Assembly: GCA_021734255.1 (NCBI GenBank)
Contig: JAIPJM010000014.1
Coordinates: 1-63,336 of the forward strand
DNA length: 63,336 bases
Source: Fidelibacterota bacterium
Lineage (GTDB): Bacteria > Fidelibacterota > UBA8477 > JABMPR01
Direction: 5' to 3'
A model generated the notes under the pieces. It was not told the DNA's origin. It did no database searches and saw only the letters and a list, made by a program, of their open reading frames with translations. How positions within the stretch are numbered: the first letter of the stretch is position 1; each line of letters starts with the position of its first letter. Shown piece after piece: positions 8,326 to 17,411 of this stretch. A program made the position numbers and the translations under genes.

Positions 8326-9675
8326 ATGAAAATATCAAGGTGGGTAACCCTATTATCCATGTCTATACTTATTATGGTAGGCAGCTGTGGCAACTCCGAA
8401 AATGAAGCCCCTCAATCTGATGTCGTTACAATCACTTTTTGGCACAGTTTTGTTTCATCAACTGTACCAGCCCTTGAAAAGCTCATCGACCGATTTCACG
8501 CAGAGCATCCAGGTATCAGAATCAAGGCTCAGTATATCCCCACCGGCGATGCACTCATACAAAAATTGATCACCTCAGTACAGAGCAATACGGCACCTGA
8601 CATTTCCTGGGTCCATGCAGACTACCTGGGAGACCTTGTCGAAGCCAAAGCCATCTACAAGATGGATCGGTTTATACAGGGACCCCAGGGTCTGTCTGAA
8701 GAAGAGCTTCGTGATATTTACCCGGCACTCCTGACCTACGCATCCTGGCAGGACACTCTCTACAGTATGCCCATGGAAGCGACCAATATGGCGCTCCTGT
8801 ACAATAAACAGCTATTCAGGGAAGCCGGCCTCGATCCAGAGCAACCACCAAAAACCTGGGAAGAGATGTATGATTATGCAAAGAAACTATCGACTGATCT
8901 TGATGGTGACGGACGCTTTGATCGCGTAGGGATGTTCATACCAATTTTTGCTGCCGCTGGTCCCATGAGTGGCTGGATGACCTGGCAGTGGCTCCCATAT
9001 CTATGGCAAGCTGGTGGATACCTGGTAGAGAAAGACCAAAGCAAAGTGTTATTCAATAGTGATGCAGGTGTTGCTGCGCTCACGCTATGGAAAAAGATAT
9101 TTGAGGAACTAAATCTGAGCACCTTTACCACGGACTATGATATTGCCTTTTCATCTGGATTCGTGGGGATGTCCATGGATGGTCCCTGGGCCTTACCGCG
9201 GTTCAATAAAATATTTAGCCACCTGGATTGGGCCTTTGCACCACTTCCCGCCGGTCCTGAGAAACAAGCCACTGTGGCTGGCGGTGAATACCTCACGGTT
9301 TTTAAACAGAGCGCGCATCCTGATGAGGCCTGGACTTTTATCAAGTGGATCATCCAACCACAGATTCAAGCGTTCTGGGCCATGGAATCAGGATATCTCC
9401 CCATGCGAAAAAGCGCTCAGGATTACCCTGAGTTCAAACAGTATTTGGAGGAGAATCGGAACTTTAAAATCTTTGTCGAGTCCATGGATCATGCGCAGGC
9501 TCAGCGAAAAATTGATTTCTATCCACTCCAGATCAACCAGTATCTAGCGGAAGCGATTGAAGCTGCCACCCTGGGCGAACAAGACCCACGAACAATCCTC
9601 GATAAGGCTGCAGAAAAGAGCAACAAACTGCTGGCAAAGGCCAGATCCTCCGCTAAGCAACGGGCAAGTGAATAA
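8326..9675 (+). CDS. ABC sugar transporter, extracellular solute-binding lipoprotein (copy 1)
   Basis: A 449-residue family-1 solute-binding protein (CUT1 type, MalE/UgpB-like) that captures oligosaccharides in the periplasm. ATG at 8326 is chosen because it has GGAG upstream and gives a perfect lipoprotein signal ending VGSC (Cys21). The upstream in-frame ATG at 8272 would add 18 residues overlapping the previous gene. Typical segments are FWHSFV, IPTGDALIQKL and a MPMEATNMALLYNK core. A DLDGDGRFDRVG loop resembles an EF-hand calcium site. Permease genes follow directly. It is strikingly similar to the second binding protein at 56458. Confidence 0.95.
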   Translation: MKISRWVTLLSMSILIMVGSCGNSENEAPQSDVVTITFWHSFVSSTVPALEKLIDRFHAEHPGIRIKAQYIPTGDALIQKLITSVQSNTAPDISWVHADYLGDLVEAKAIYKMDRFIQGPQGLSEEELRDIYPALLTYASWQDTLYSMPMEATNMALLYNKQLFREAGLDPEQPPKTWEEMYDYAKKLSTDLDGDGRFDRVGMFIPIFAAAGPMSGWMTWQWLPYLWQAGGYLVEKDQSKVLFNSDAGVAALTLWKKIFEELNLSTFTTDYDIAFSSGFVGMSMDGPWALPRFNKIFSHLDWAFAPLPAGPEKQATVAGGEYLTVFKQSAHPDEAWTFIKWIIQPQIQAFWAMESGYLPMRKSAQDYPEFKQYLEENRNFKIFVESMDHAQAQRKIDFYPLQINQYLAEAIEAATLGEQDPRTILDKAAEKSNKLLAKARSSAKQRASE

Positions 9676-9718
9676 AGGAGTTCTTTCAGCATAAATCAAT
9701 TTGCTTGATGCAGAAAAG

Positions 9719-10600
9719 ATGAAGTCCAAGAAGCAATCATATTACCAGGCACTATTATTTCTGTCACCTACGTTGATCATTTTTATCACTTTTATTCTGA
9801 TCCCTGTAGGTTTCTCCTTCTATCTGAGTTTTCACAAATGGAACATGTTCAGCTCGGAGCGGACCTTCGTTGGGGTAAGCAATTACGTGCAGATGTTTCA
9901 AGAGGAGGACTTTTGGCGTGTTCTGAAAAACACCTTCATCTTTACGGTGGGTGCTGTTCCGCTCAACATGGCATTATCGCTTTTTGTTGCACAGGGACTG
10001 AATCGAAAACTAGCCGGAAAAAAGTTCCTGAGAACGCTATTCTTTACACCGGTGATTATCTCTCCAGTGGCTGCGGCACTCATCTGGCGCTGGATCTATG
10101 ACCCAAACCAGGGCCTGCTAAACCACGCCCTCGGATTTTTTGGAGTAGACCCCATCAACTGGCTGCGCGATCCAAATTGGGCCATGACTGCACTTATCAT
10201 CATGGGCGTCTGGAAAACCTTTGGCATTAATATGGTGCTCTACTCTGCTGCACTGCAGGGTATACCAAAATCGTACCTGGAGGCAGCCGTAATCGATGGT
10301 GCTGGACCCTGGACACGGTTTTGGCGAATCACATTCCCATTGCTCAGTCCTACGACCTTTTTCATCATGGTCATGTCACTTATCAGCTCATTTCAGGTAT
10401 TTGATCTGGTCTACATTCTTACTTCCGGAGGCCCACTAGGTGCTACAAAAGTGTTGGTGTTCTATATATATGAGAACGCATTTAAATATTTCAACATGGG
10501 CTACGCGTCGGCGGCAGCATACATATTGTTCGGCATTCTAACAGTACTGACACTCCTCCAGGTAAAATTCTTAAAAACGACCATGTATGAGGCTGTCTAA
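9719..10600 (+). CDS. ABC sugar transporter permease, MalF type
   Basis: A CUT1 inner-membrane permease of about 293 residues with six predicted membrane helices. The EAA loop that contacts the ATPase is seen as YLEAAVIDGAGPWTRFWRI, followed by TFPLLSPT. It pairs with the MalG-type permease, which starts immediately after its stop. The start is ambiguous: ATG 9719 is preferred, but TTG 9701 is in frame. An AAGGAG lies 20 bases upstream of 9701, too far to decide. No ATPase gene is adjacent; the likely partner is the MsmX-like protein at 61151-62233. Confidence 0.94.
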   Translation: MKSKKQSYYQALLFLSPTLIIFITFILIPVGFSFYLSFHKWNMFSSERTFVGVSNYVQMFQEEDFWRVLKNTFIFTVGAVPLNMALSLFVAQGLNRKLAGKKFLRTLFFTPVIISPVAAALIWRWIYDPNQGLLNHALGFFGVDPINWLRDPNWAMTALIIMGVWKTFGINMVLYSAALQGIPKSYLEAAVIDGAGPWTRFWRITFPLLSPTTFFIMVMSLISSFQVFDLVYILTSGGPLGATKVLVFYIYENAFKYFNMGYASAAAYILFGILTVLTLLQVKFLKTTMYEAV

Positions 10601-11452
10601 ATGAACTCGTTGACAACCCAACACAAAAAGGTGATCCGTCATGGTCTGCGTGTCGTCGATCATGTGTTGTTCTATACGCTTGCTCTCCTAACGGTAGCAC
10701 CATTTGTCTGGATGATTCTCACATCATTCAAGGATATGTCCGAGATATTTGTGTATCCTCCAAAATGGCTCCCCAGCAGACTACATTTTGAGAACTATGA
10801 ACGGGCGTTTCAGGCTGCTCCATTTGGCAGATACTATTTAAACAGTCTATTTGTGGCTTTCAGTGTCACCCTAGGTCAACTGATCACATGCTCTATGGCC
10901 GCCTATGCCTTCGCTCGGATGAAATTTCCAGGTCGTGATCTCCTCTTTTACATATTTCTCGGGACGATGATGATTCCTTTCCATGTAACCATGATTCCAT
11001 CATTTATCATACTCCATACGCTGGGATGGATTGATCATTATCAAGCGCTTATCGTGCCTGGGTTAGCCTCAGCGTTTGGGACATTTCTGCTTCGACAGTT
11101 CTTCCTGACGATACCAAAGGAGTTGGAAGAGGCGGCATCCCTGGACGGTGCCGGCCGCTTTAGAATTCTATGGCAAATAATTATTCCATTGGCAAAACCA
11201 GCCCTGGCAACACTGGCAATATTTACGTTCATGGGGGTGTTCAACGACTTCATCTGGGCGCTCGTCGTAATCAATTCTGAAGAGATGCGCACCGTTCAGC
11301 TCGGATTAGCCATATTTAGAGATAGACATGTAACAGAATGGGAGTTACTCATGGCTGGTTCCGTGACGGCCACCCTTCCAATTCTGATCGTGTTTTTTTC
11401 CGCTCAAAAGTACTTTATAAAAGGAATAGCACTATCTGGTTTAAAAGAATAG
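10601..11452 (+). CDS. ABC sugar transporter permease, MalG type
   Basis: A 283-residue CUT1 permease with six membrane helices. The EAA loop is ELEEAASLDGAGRFRILWQI, followed by IIPLAKPAL. The ending (KYFIKGIALSGLKE) is the characteristic 'GL..GAVKG'-type tail of MalG proteins. The ATG follows the previous stop with no spacer, implying translational coupling and one-to-one stoichiometry. Together with the binding protein at 8326 this forms an importer for an oligosaccharide probably released by the hydrolases downstream. The specific substrate cannot be read from the permease. Confidence 0.95.
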   Translation: MNSLTTQHKKVIRHGLRVVDHVLFYTLALLTVAPFVWMILTSFKDMSEIFVYPPKWLPSRLHFENYERAFQAAPFGRYYLNSLFVAFSVTLGQLITCSMAAYAFARMKFPGRDLLFYIFLGTMMIPFHVTMIPSFIILHTLGWIDHYQALIVPGLASAFGTFLLRQFFLTIPKELEEAASLDGAGRFRILWQIIIPLAKPALATLAIFTFMGVFNDFIWALVVINSEEMRTVQLGLAIFRDRHVTEWELLMAGSVTATLPILIVFFSAQKYFIKGIALSGLKE

Positions 11453-11544
11453 GACGATAGTAAGTTAATAAATGCAAGTGGTCAATGAATCACGCACATA
11501 CGAAAGTGGTCGTGGCCAGCAAAGCAAACAAGGAGGAACAGAAA

Positions 11545-13341
11545 ATGCCAAGAAAATCGTTACATTACGTGCTCATTCTCGTGGTAATGATAGCTAGTGC
11601 ATGGGCTCAGAATCCCTATGGTATCGGTGATAATATCGATGTCCCATATGTCGAGCCTGGTACAATCTCAACGGACGGAGTCGGTGATGAGGCAGCATGG
11701 GCAACTGCTGCTGAGGTCGATGTTATGGCCTACTGGGAAGCAGGGGGCACACCTGACATCACGATCGATGCGGCTAAGCTCCTGTGGTCCGACGACACAC
11801 TCTTCGTCTATGTAAAAATTCTGGATGACGAGTGCTACTGGCCAGCCAATGAAGGTGATGCGTGGGACTCTGATAAGATTCTCATCGGTCTTGATCGAAC
11901 GCTCGCAGATGATGGTGCTACCAATGGAGACTGGGGTGCCTGGCCTGAGAATTTTCCAGACCTGGGTGCCGTTGTTCATCAGATCACTGCATTCGGCGCG
12001 GGTGATCCACAGGACTCCCTGTGGGTGAATGGAACCGTATTCGTTGACACTGCTGGAGCTACTGGTGATAACTGGGGCTTCGAGATGGCTTTTTATCTGC
12101 CGAATATCTCCACAGGGGGAATGGTAGGTTTTAATATGGTTGGTGCGGCTGCCAGTCTTGCGACAACAGATTGGGGCGAGCATGCTTATACCTATTATTC
12201 CTGGCATCCTAATCAGACCGATATTGATAATGGTTATCAGGCTCCTGCCGAGGTTGGCGGAGAAGCATACGCCGGTGATATCAACCGCACAGCAGCTTGC
12301 TTTGGCACACTTACTTTTACCGGTGGTCCGGCATACGTGTACGGGGATGTTTTTCCCGTTCCTTATGTAGCTCCTGGAGCCATCTCAGTAGATGGTGCAG
12401 GTGATGAAACTCCCTGGCAGAATGCAGCTACGTTAGATCTGGTTTCGTATTGGGAAGGTGGCTGGGCCGGCAATCCCTACCCCATTATCTATCCCACAAC
12501 CAAGCTACTCTGGAGTGAGGATACCCTCTACTTATATGTCGAGATCCTTGATGATGATATCTATCTGGGTTCAGAGGATGAGCCCTGGACCGGAGATCAG
12601 ATCATGATAGCCGTGGACGCCCTGATGCAAGGTGTTGGCGAATATGATTCTGGCTGGGATGGAGCCCCTTGGTCGCTTCCTTATGGTCCCGCAACTTACC
12701 GTGCACACATGCGAGGTCTCGAAACGTCTATTCCTGACACAGCGCTGACATCAGGCTGGTTCAATGGAACCATCGTAGTCGATGAAGCCAATAACACGGA
12801 ATACCTGGAAACGGCGATCTACATGCCACAGGCTGCATTGGGAACAAGCATAGGATTCATGATAGGCGGTGTTGCCACAACTGGTGATACCACCCATTAT
12901 AATGAATACGAGACCACTGAGCAAGCATGGTACGCCGCTTACCCCGCAGGTGGCTTTGATTTTGGCTTTTATGGTGGAAGTCTCCTGAATACAACGGATG
13001 TTTTCGGTAAGATCACATTCGTTCTGGATCCGGTGTCAGTTGACGGGCCACAAAACCAGTCAGCTGAATTACCAGATGATCATCGCTTGATTGCGAATTT
13101 CCCGAATCCATTTAATCCGAGTACAACGATCAGTTACCACTTGAGCGAAAATGCACATGCTGTTGTAGAAATAACAGATGCCCTTGGTCGCCATGTTGAA
13201 ACACTGATAGCAGGTAAACACGTTGCTGGTTACCACGTTGTCTCTTGGAATGCAGGCACACATCCATCTGGCCTGTACTTCTATAGCCTCAAAATTGATG
13301 GTGAGATCATGGACGTGGGAAAGGCATTATTGCTTAAGTAG
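11545..13341 (+). CDS. T9SS-exported protein with two CBM9-like domains
   Basis: A 598-residue surface protein. ATG at 11545 is chosen for its strong AGGAGG site and a clean signal peptide (cut near AWAQ). Two copies of a CBM9-like beta-sandwich follow (about residues 30-260 and 270-500). Each begins with VPYV-PG-IS-DG-GDE and contains KLLWS-DTL-(V/Y)YV-ILDD, an internal duplication. The C-terminus is a T9SS sorting domain (NFPNPFNPSTTISY and a final GLYFYSLK). No catalytic domain is visible. CBM9 modules bind ends of glucans and xylans, so this is probably a surface glycan-capture protein working with the ABC importer just upstream. Confidence 0.88.
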   Translation: MPRKSLHYVLILVVMIASAWAQNPYGIGDNIDVPYVEPGTISTDGVGDEAAWATAAEVDVMAYWEAGGTPDITIDAAKLLWSDDTLFVYVKILDDECYWPANEGDAWDSDKILIGLDRTLADDGATNGDWGAWPENFPDLGAVVHQITAFGAGDPQDSLWVNGTVFVDTAGATGDNWGFEMAFYLPNISTGGMVGFNMVGAAASLATTDWGEHAYTYYSWHPNQTDIDNGYQAPAEVGGEAYAGDINRTAACFGTLTFTGGPAYVYGDVFPVPYVAPGAISVDGAGDETPWQNAATLDLVSYWEGGWAGNPYPIIYPTTKLLWSEDTLYLYVEILDDDIYLGSEDEPWTGDQIMIAVDALMQGVGEYDSGWDGAPWSLPYGPATYRAHMRGLETSIPDTALTSGWFNGTIVVDEANNTEYLETAIYMPQAALGTSIGFMIGGVATTGDTTHYNEYETTEQAWYAAYPAGGFDFGFYGGSLLNTTDVFGKITFVLDPVSVDGPQNQSAELPDDHRLIANFPNPFNPSTTISYHLSENAHAVVEITDALGRHVETLIAGKHVAGYHVVSWNAGTHPSGLYFYSLKIDGEIMDVGKALLLK

Positions 13342-13354
13342 TTTCATTCCCTGA

Positions 13355-13392
13355 GCCGGGATAGCCGCAGTGTAGCTGATGGTTATCCCGGC
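13355..13392 (+). terminator. Strong hairpin after the CBM9-like gene
   Basis: A 12-bp stem (GCCGGGATAGCC, 13355-13366, with GGTTATCCCGGC, 13381-13392, one G-T wobble) closes a 14-base loop. It lies 14 bases after the stop of the CBM9-like gene. No T-run follows (CCCTTTGG), so it may be a weak or factor-assisted terminator, or an mRNA-stabilising structure separating the highly expressed importer/CBM9 genes from the dehydrogenase downstream. Confidence 0.6.
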
Positions 13393-13446
13393 CCCTTTGG
13401 TTGGTGAACGAAAAAGGCCTTTAAAAGTCTCATAATGGAATATTAG

Positions 13447-14406
13447 ATGAAAGCAGCGATTCTACAAGCACCCCGGAAATTTACAATTGAAGATATTGAC
13501 TTACCTGTTCTGAATGATGATGAAGTTCTGGTGAGGACCAAGGCTTGTGGAATTTGCTCTTCAGAGCTTCCACAGTGGAAAGGTACAGCTTCGGGAGTTG
13601 AATATCCTAGGTTAATTGGACATGAGCCGTCTGGCGTTGTAGAGGCTGTCGGGCGTGAAGTCACTGATTACTCTGCTGGGGACCGTGTTACTGCATGGTC
13701 AGAGGGGGGAGGTTTCGCTGAATATTTCAAATCTAAAGCGAAATACCTACATCCTTTGAAAGAGGAGACACCCTTTCACGAGGCGTTGGGAGAGCCACTC
13801 GCCTGTGCTGTGAATGGCATGTTGAAAGCTTCCCCTGAAAAAGGCGAATCGGTAGCAATTGTCGGAACAGGCTATATGGGTCTACTGATGATTCAGGCAT
13901 TCCGGGCACAGGGATGCGATCCAGTAATCGCCATTGATACACGAGAGGAGATGCTATCGGTAGCTTTGGAGCATGGTGCACACTTTGCGATTAACCCGCA
14001 GCATAATGACCTGAACAAAACACTCAATAAGCTGCTGAGTAATGCTAAAGTTGATATTGGGGTTGAAGCTGCTGGTTTGCAAGAGACATTGGATCTGACA
14101 GCAGGACTTGTGCGTATGGAAGGGAAATTAGAAATATTCGGATTTCATCAGGGAACTCCACGGTCAGTCGACCTGGGTTACTGGAACTGGATGGCTTTTG
14201 ACATTATCAATGGGCACAGTCGTAGTGATTATAAATATATGGACGGTCTGAGGACAGCGATCGAGTTGCTTGAAAATGGTGACCTCAATTGCAGTCGGCT
14301 TATTACCCACAAATTCTCTCTTAATGACATCAATGCTGCTTTCACAGAAGCAGAAAAGAAGAATCCAGAATTCATAAAAGCAGTCATTGATTTTGAATCA
14401 GCATAG
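13447..14406 (+). CDS. Medium-chain alcohol dehydrogenase (zinc type)
   Basis: A 319-residue MDR-family NAD(P)-dependent dehydrogenase. The catalytic zinc ligands are visible: Cys in ACGICSSE and His-Glu in IGHEPSGVV. The Rossmann motif is GTGYMG. The structural-zinc lobe with four cysteines is missing (the region reads AWSEGGGFAEYF), which together with the length makes it shorter than classical alcohol or sorbitol dehydrogenases. The family oxidises polyols, sugars or alcohols. It sits between the CBM9-like gene and the TonB receptor. A role in oxidising a sugar or polyol from the imported glycan is inferred. Confidence 0.9.
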   Translation: MKAAILQAPRKFTIEDIDLPVLNDDEVLVRTKACGICSSELPQWKGTASGVEYPRLIGHEPSGVVEAVGREVTDYSAGDRVTAWSEGGGFAEYFKSKAKYLHPLKEETPFHEALGEPLACAVNGMLKASPEKGESVAIVGTGYMGLLMIQAFRAQGCDPVIAIDTREEMLSVALEHGAHFAINPQHNDLNKTLNKLLSNAKVDIGVEAAGLQETLDLTAGLVRMEGKLEIFGFHQGTPRSVDLGYWNWMAFDIINGHSRSDYKYMDGLRTAIELLENGDLNCSRLITHKFSLNDINAAFTEAEKKNPEFIKAVIDFESA

Positions 14407-14474
14407 GGAAAATGACGAGATATAATCACAATGCGAAAATCATCAAAACATGCAAGAAATGGAGAGGACTGATC

Positions 14475-17396
14475 ATGGCTAAGATGTTCTTTAGGCTGAA
14501 ATCAATTTTGACCCGCACTTTACCTGTGCTGTTGGTCGCTGCTTATTTCTTGCTGCCGGGATTAATAGACAATAATTCAAATCGTTTGGCCCTGGGATCG
14601 ACTCGGGGAAAAGTAGAAGGCCGCATTTTTGACGCAGAAAGTAAGGATCCTCTGATCGGCGTTAATGTAATCATTGAGGGCACAGGTTTCGGCGCTAGCA
14701 CTGACATCAATGGGGAATATTTCATCGCCAATGTGAATGCGGGAAGCTACACCATCAAAGCAATGATGATTGGCTATTCAACCGTGACTGTCCAGGAAGT
14801 CCGTGTCGTACCAGACATAACCACATCAATCGATATTGAAATGTCCATGTCTTCAATTGAGATGCAAGAAGTGGTGAAGATTGCTGAGAGACCAGTTATA
14901 GAGATGGACAAGACCGCCAGTAGTCGAACACTTAGCAATCGGGAATTAACTGACCAGCCGTCATCCACTTTCAACGACGTATTACAGACACTGCCAAGCA
15001 TTGATTTTGAGAATGGTGAAATGCGATTCAGGGGTCGAGACATTAGCGAGGTATCTTTCCTTATTGATGGAATGCGAGTTCAGAATCCCATGGATAAGAC
15101 GCCATTTACCAATTACAACCTGAGCGCCATTCAGGAAGTTGAGGTGATCACTGGATCCTTCAATGCAGAATATGGACAGGCAATGTCAGGCGTTGTCAAC
15201 GTGATTACAAAAGAAGGCAGTGAGAATCTGGAGGCGTTTCTTGATGTGCGCTATGTACCACCGGGTGTGAAACATTGGGGCCCCGGTCTATATGACAGAC
15301 AAACGGACCAATACTGGGAGAATTCTTACGCAAGGCACCAGGAATGGTGGATAGAGAATACAGATCAATGGGTGGACCCTGCAGGAAATTATGGCTATGA
15401 AGCGGACTGTCAGTGGACCCCAGAGGAAGCGTACCAATATTACCTCGATACGCACAAACCGCTCACTGATTATGACCAACGCCCCAGTTACCAAACAGAG
15501 TTCAGTATTGGGGGTAGCATTCCAATAGGAAATGGTGTTCATTTCTTCGCTACAGGTCGTCATCGATCTCAAGCGCCGCTCTTGGGCAATTCCTATTTAC
15601 AAAAAGGTCTTTTTTACGATGGTACATTGAAACTTACCTACCACTTGACTCCAAAGTTGAAAATTTCAGTTGCAGGCTTGTATTCTGAACAAGAGTCAGA
15701 CTGGGCTATAGACCCACCTATCAATACCTGGTGGACCTCCGATTATTCTGTCGATTCACGATACGCACTTTTTGATTACTATGGTATTGCAGTAGATACA
15801 ACTGGCAAACCTGCAAACAGTACGGCCGGTCAATCGATTCTGATCACCCGGATAATTGACTCTAAAAGCATGGTTTACCTCCGCCTTGGAAGGGTGGTGT
15901 CCATTCGATCACAAGGAGTTTACCCGGATGACCCTACTGGGTGGGAGGCGCTGGAAGCCGAAACCGATTACCTGAGAGGGTATGAGACATATTTTGACTC
16001 GACGAATCAAGAATGGGTAAACGTACCAGCCCCCGGAGGCTATGCCAATCGGATCGGCTACAACACCATCGGCTATTATTCAAGATATTTTGACCGTAAT
16101 GAGGAGTGGTCCATCGAGGGGTATTACTCTAACCAGTTGAATAAACACTGGCACTCAAAGACGGGGTTCCAATTTGAATATGATATTCTGGATCACTTCA
16201 ATCAGGCAAAATTCCCGGATCGTCTCGATGACAGGATTTATCGGCCCTATCAGGGGGCGCTATATGCACAGAATAAATTAGAATTTGGCGGTTTCATCAT
16301 GAATGCAGGGTTTAGATTCGATTTTTCAAATCTAAACGACTCAGTATATACCAACACATTTGACCCTTTTGCCAGTGGTGTTGAAAAGACAAAAACGTTC
16401 ATGCAGTTGAGTCCTAGACTAGGCGTATCACACCCAATAGATGACCGCACCATGCTGCGATTTTCCTATGGCCACTTTTTTCAACGGCAATCCTTTGGTG
16501 ACTATGGGGAAGGAAACCTTGATAGCGAGAAGGAAGGCAGCATAACGACCTTCATTGTGGAAGAAAGTGGATTTCCCTATTTATTGGGGAATAGGCAGCT
16601 TAGGCCAATGAAGACAGTAGCTTATGAGGTTGGCTTCAAACGAAACATAGCGGATCTCTTCTTGCTCGACCTGACGGCATACTATATGGACATCAGGAAC
16701 ACGGTGAAACCCCAGGCTGTGCAGACAACCCTGGGTGGCACCTATTCCACGAATCGTAATGGCAACTACGCAGATAGCAGGGGATTTGAAGCCGCCTTGC
16801 GACTTCTGCCAACCAGAACGCGTGTTGGAGAATTCAGTGGATACATTAGTTACACCAAACGATTTGACATTTCCGGAAAAAGTGGTGCTGCCGTAGTCAT
16901 TCGGGAGGACGGGAGCAACACTTACGCATCAAGTGGTGATGATATAAATTATAATAACCCCCTAATGAAGTTCTCGCTGAATTACACGACACCAGAGAAC
17001 CTGGCATTCCCGGCGTCTCTCCTCAGCAGAATAAACATGAGTGTCAACCATTATGCTAATTATCCCAATGAGAAATTATTAGGAGATATCTATATCTCTG
17101 AGGGCAAGCGCTACCTGAGACCGCCTGATCAAGAGACCGATCTGCGCATGTATAAGGCTGTGACGGTGGCAGGCGTGACCTTCAGTCCATATCTGGAGGT
17201 GCAGAACCTCTTCAACTCAAAATGGGTGAATATTGACCAGCTAAGAAATTTAGCTATTGAAGATGAGCGTAAGTTCGTGGAAAGTGACTTTAGTGAGGTT
17301 CCGAATTATGATGGAGGAGGGAACCCACTGCAGTCCATATCAAAATACCGGAACCTCCCACGGCTCTTTATCTTTGGCATGTCAGTGTCCTTTTGA
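14475..17396 (+). CDS. TonB-dependent receptor with carboxypeptidase-regulatory-like domain
   Basis: About 973 residues. ATG at 14475 is preferred (GGAGAGG 8 bases upstream) over 14412, and yields a signal peptide. An Ig-like CarboxypepD_reg domain (VEGRIFDAESKDPLIGVNV) leads into a plug domain (FLIDGMRVQNPM, then EVEVITGSFNAEYGQAMSGV) and a 22-strand-type barrel rich in aromatics, ending FIFGMSVSF as outer-membrane proteins do. It imports a ligand across the outer membrane using TonB energy. It lacks a SusD partner, and the N-terminal plug signature resembles generic rather than SusC receptors. It forms a set with the next two genes. Confidence 0.93.
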   Translation: MAKMFFRLKSILTRTLPVLLVAAYFLLPGLIDNNSNRLALGSTRGKVEGRIFDAESKDPLIGVNVIIEGTGFGASTDINGEYFIANVNAGSYTIKAMMIGYSTVTVQEVRVVPDITTSIDIEMSMSSIEMQEVVKIAERPVIEMDKTASSRTLSNRELTDQPSSTFNDVLQTLPSIDFENGEMRFRGRDISEVSFLIDGMRVQNPMDKTPFTNYNLSAIQEVEVITGSFNAEYGQAMSGVVNVITKEGSENLEAFLDVRYVPPGVKHWGPGLYDRQTDQYWENSYARHQEWWIENTDQWVDPAGNYGYEADCQWTPEEAYQYYLDTHKPLTDYDQRPSYQTEFSIGGSIPIGNGVHFFATGRHRSQAPLLGNSYLQKGLFYDGTLKLTYHLTPKLKISVAGLYSEQESDWAIDPPINTWWTSDYSVDSRYALFDYYGIAVDTTGKPANSTAGQSILITRIIDSKSMVYLRLGRVVSIRSQGVYPDDPTGWEALEAETDYLRGYETYFDSTNQEWVNVPAPGGYANRIGYNTIGYYSRYFDRNEEWSIEGYYSNQLNKHWHSKTGFQFEYDILDHFNQAKFPDRLDDRIYRPYQGALYAQNKLEFGGFIMNAGFRFDFSNLNDSVYTNTFDPFASGVEKTKTFMQLSPRLGVSHPIDDRTMLRFSYGHFFQRQSFGDYGEGNLDSEKEGSITTFIVEESGFPYLLGNRQLRPMKTVAYEVGFKRNIADLFLLDLTAYYMDIRNTVKPQAVQTTLGGTYSTNRNGNYADSRGFEAALRLLPTRTRVGEFSGYISYTKRFDISGKSGAAVVIREDGSNTYASSGDDINYNNPLMKFSLNYTTPENLAFPASLLSRINMSVNHYANYPNEKLLGDIYISEGKRYLRPPDQETDLRMYKAVTVAGVTFSPYLEVQNLFNSKWVNIDQLRNLAIEDERKFVESDFSEVPNYDGGGNPLQSISKYRNLPRLFIFGMSVSF

Positions 17397-17411
17397 CAGG
17401 GGATTAATCGA

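Noticed and set aside
11668-12207. A 179-codon minus-strand frame inside the CBM9-like gene
   Set aside because: Antisense to a well-supported exported protein, with low-complexity composition and no family resemblance.
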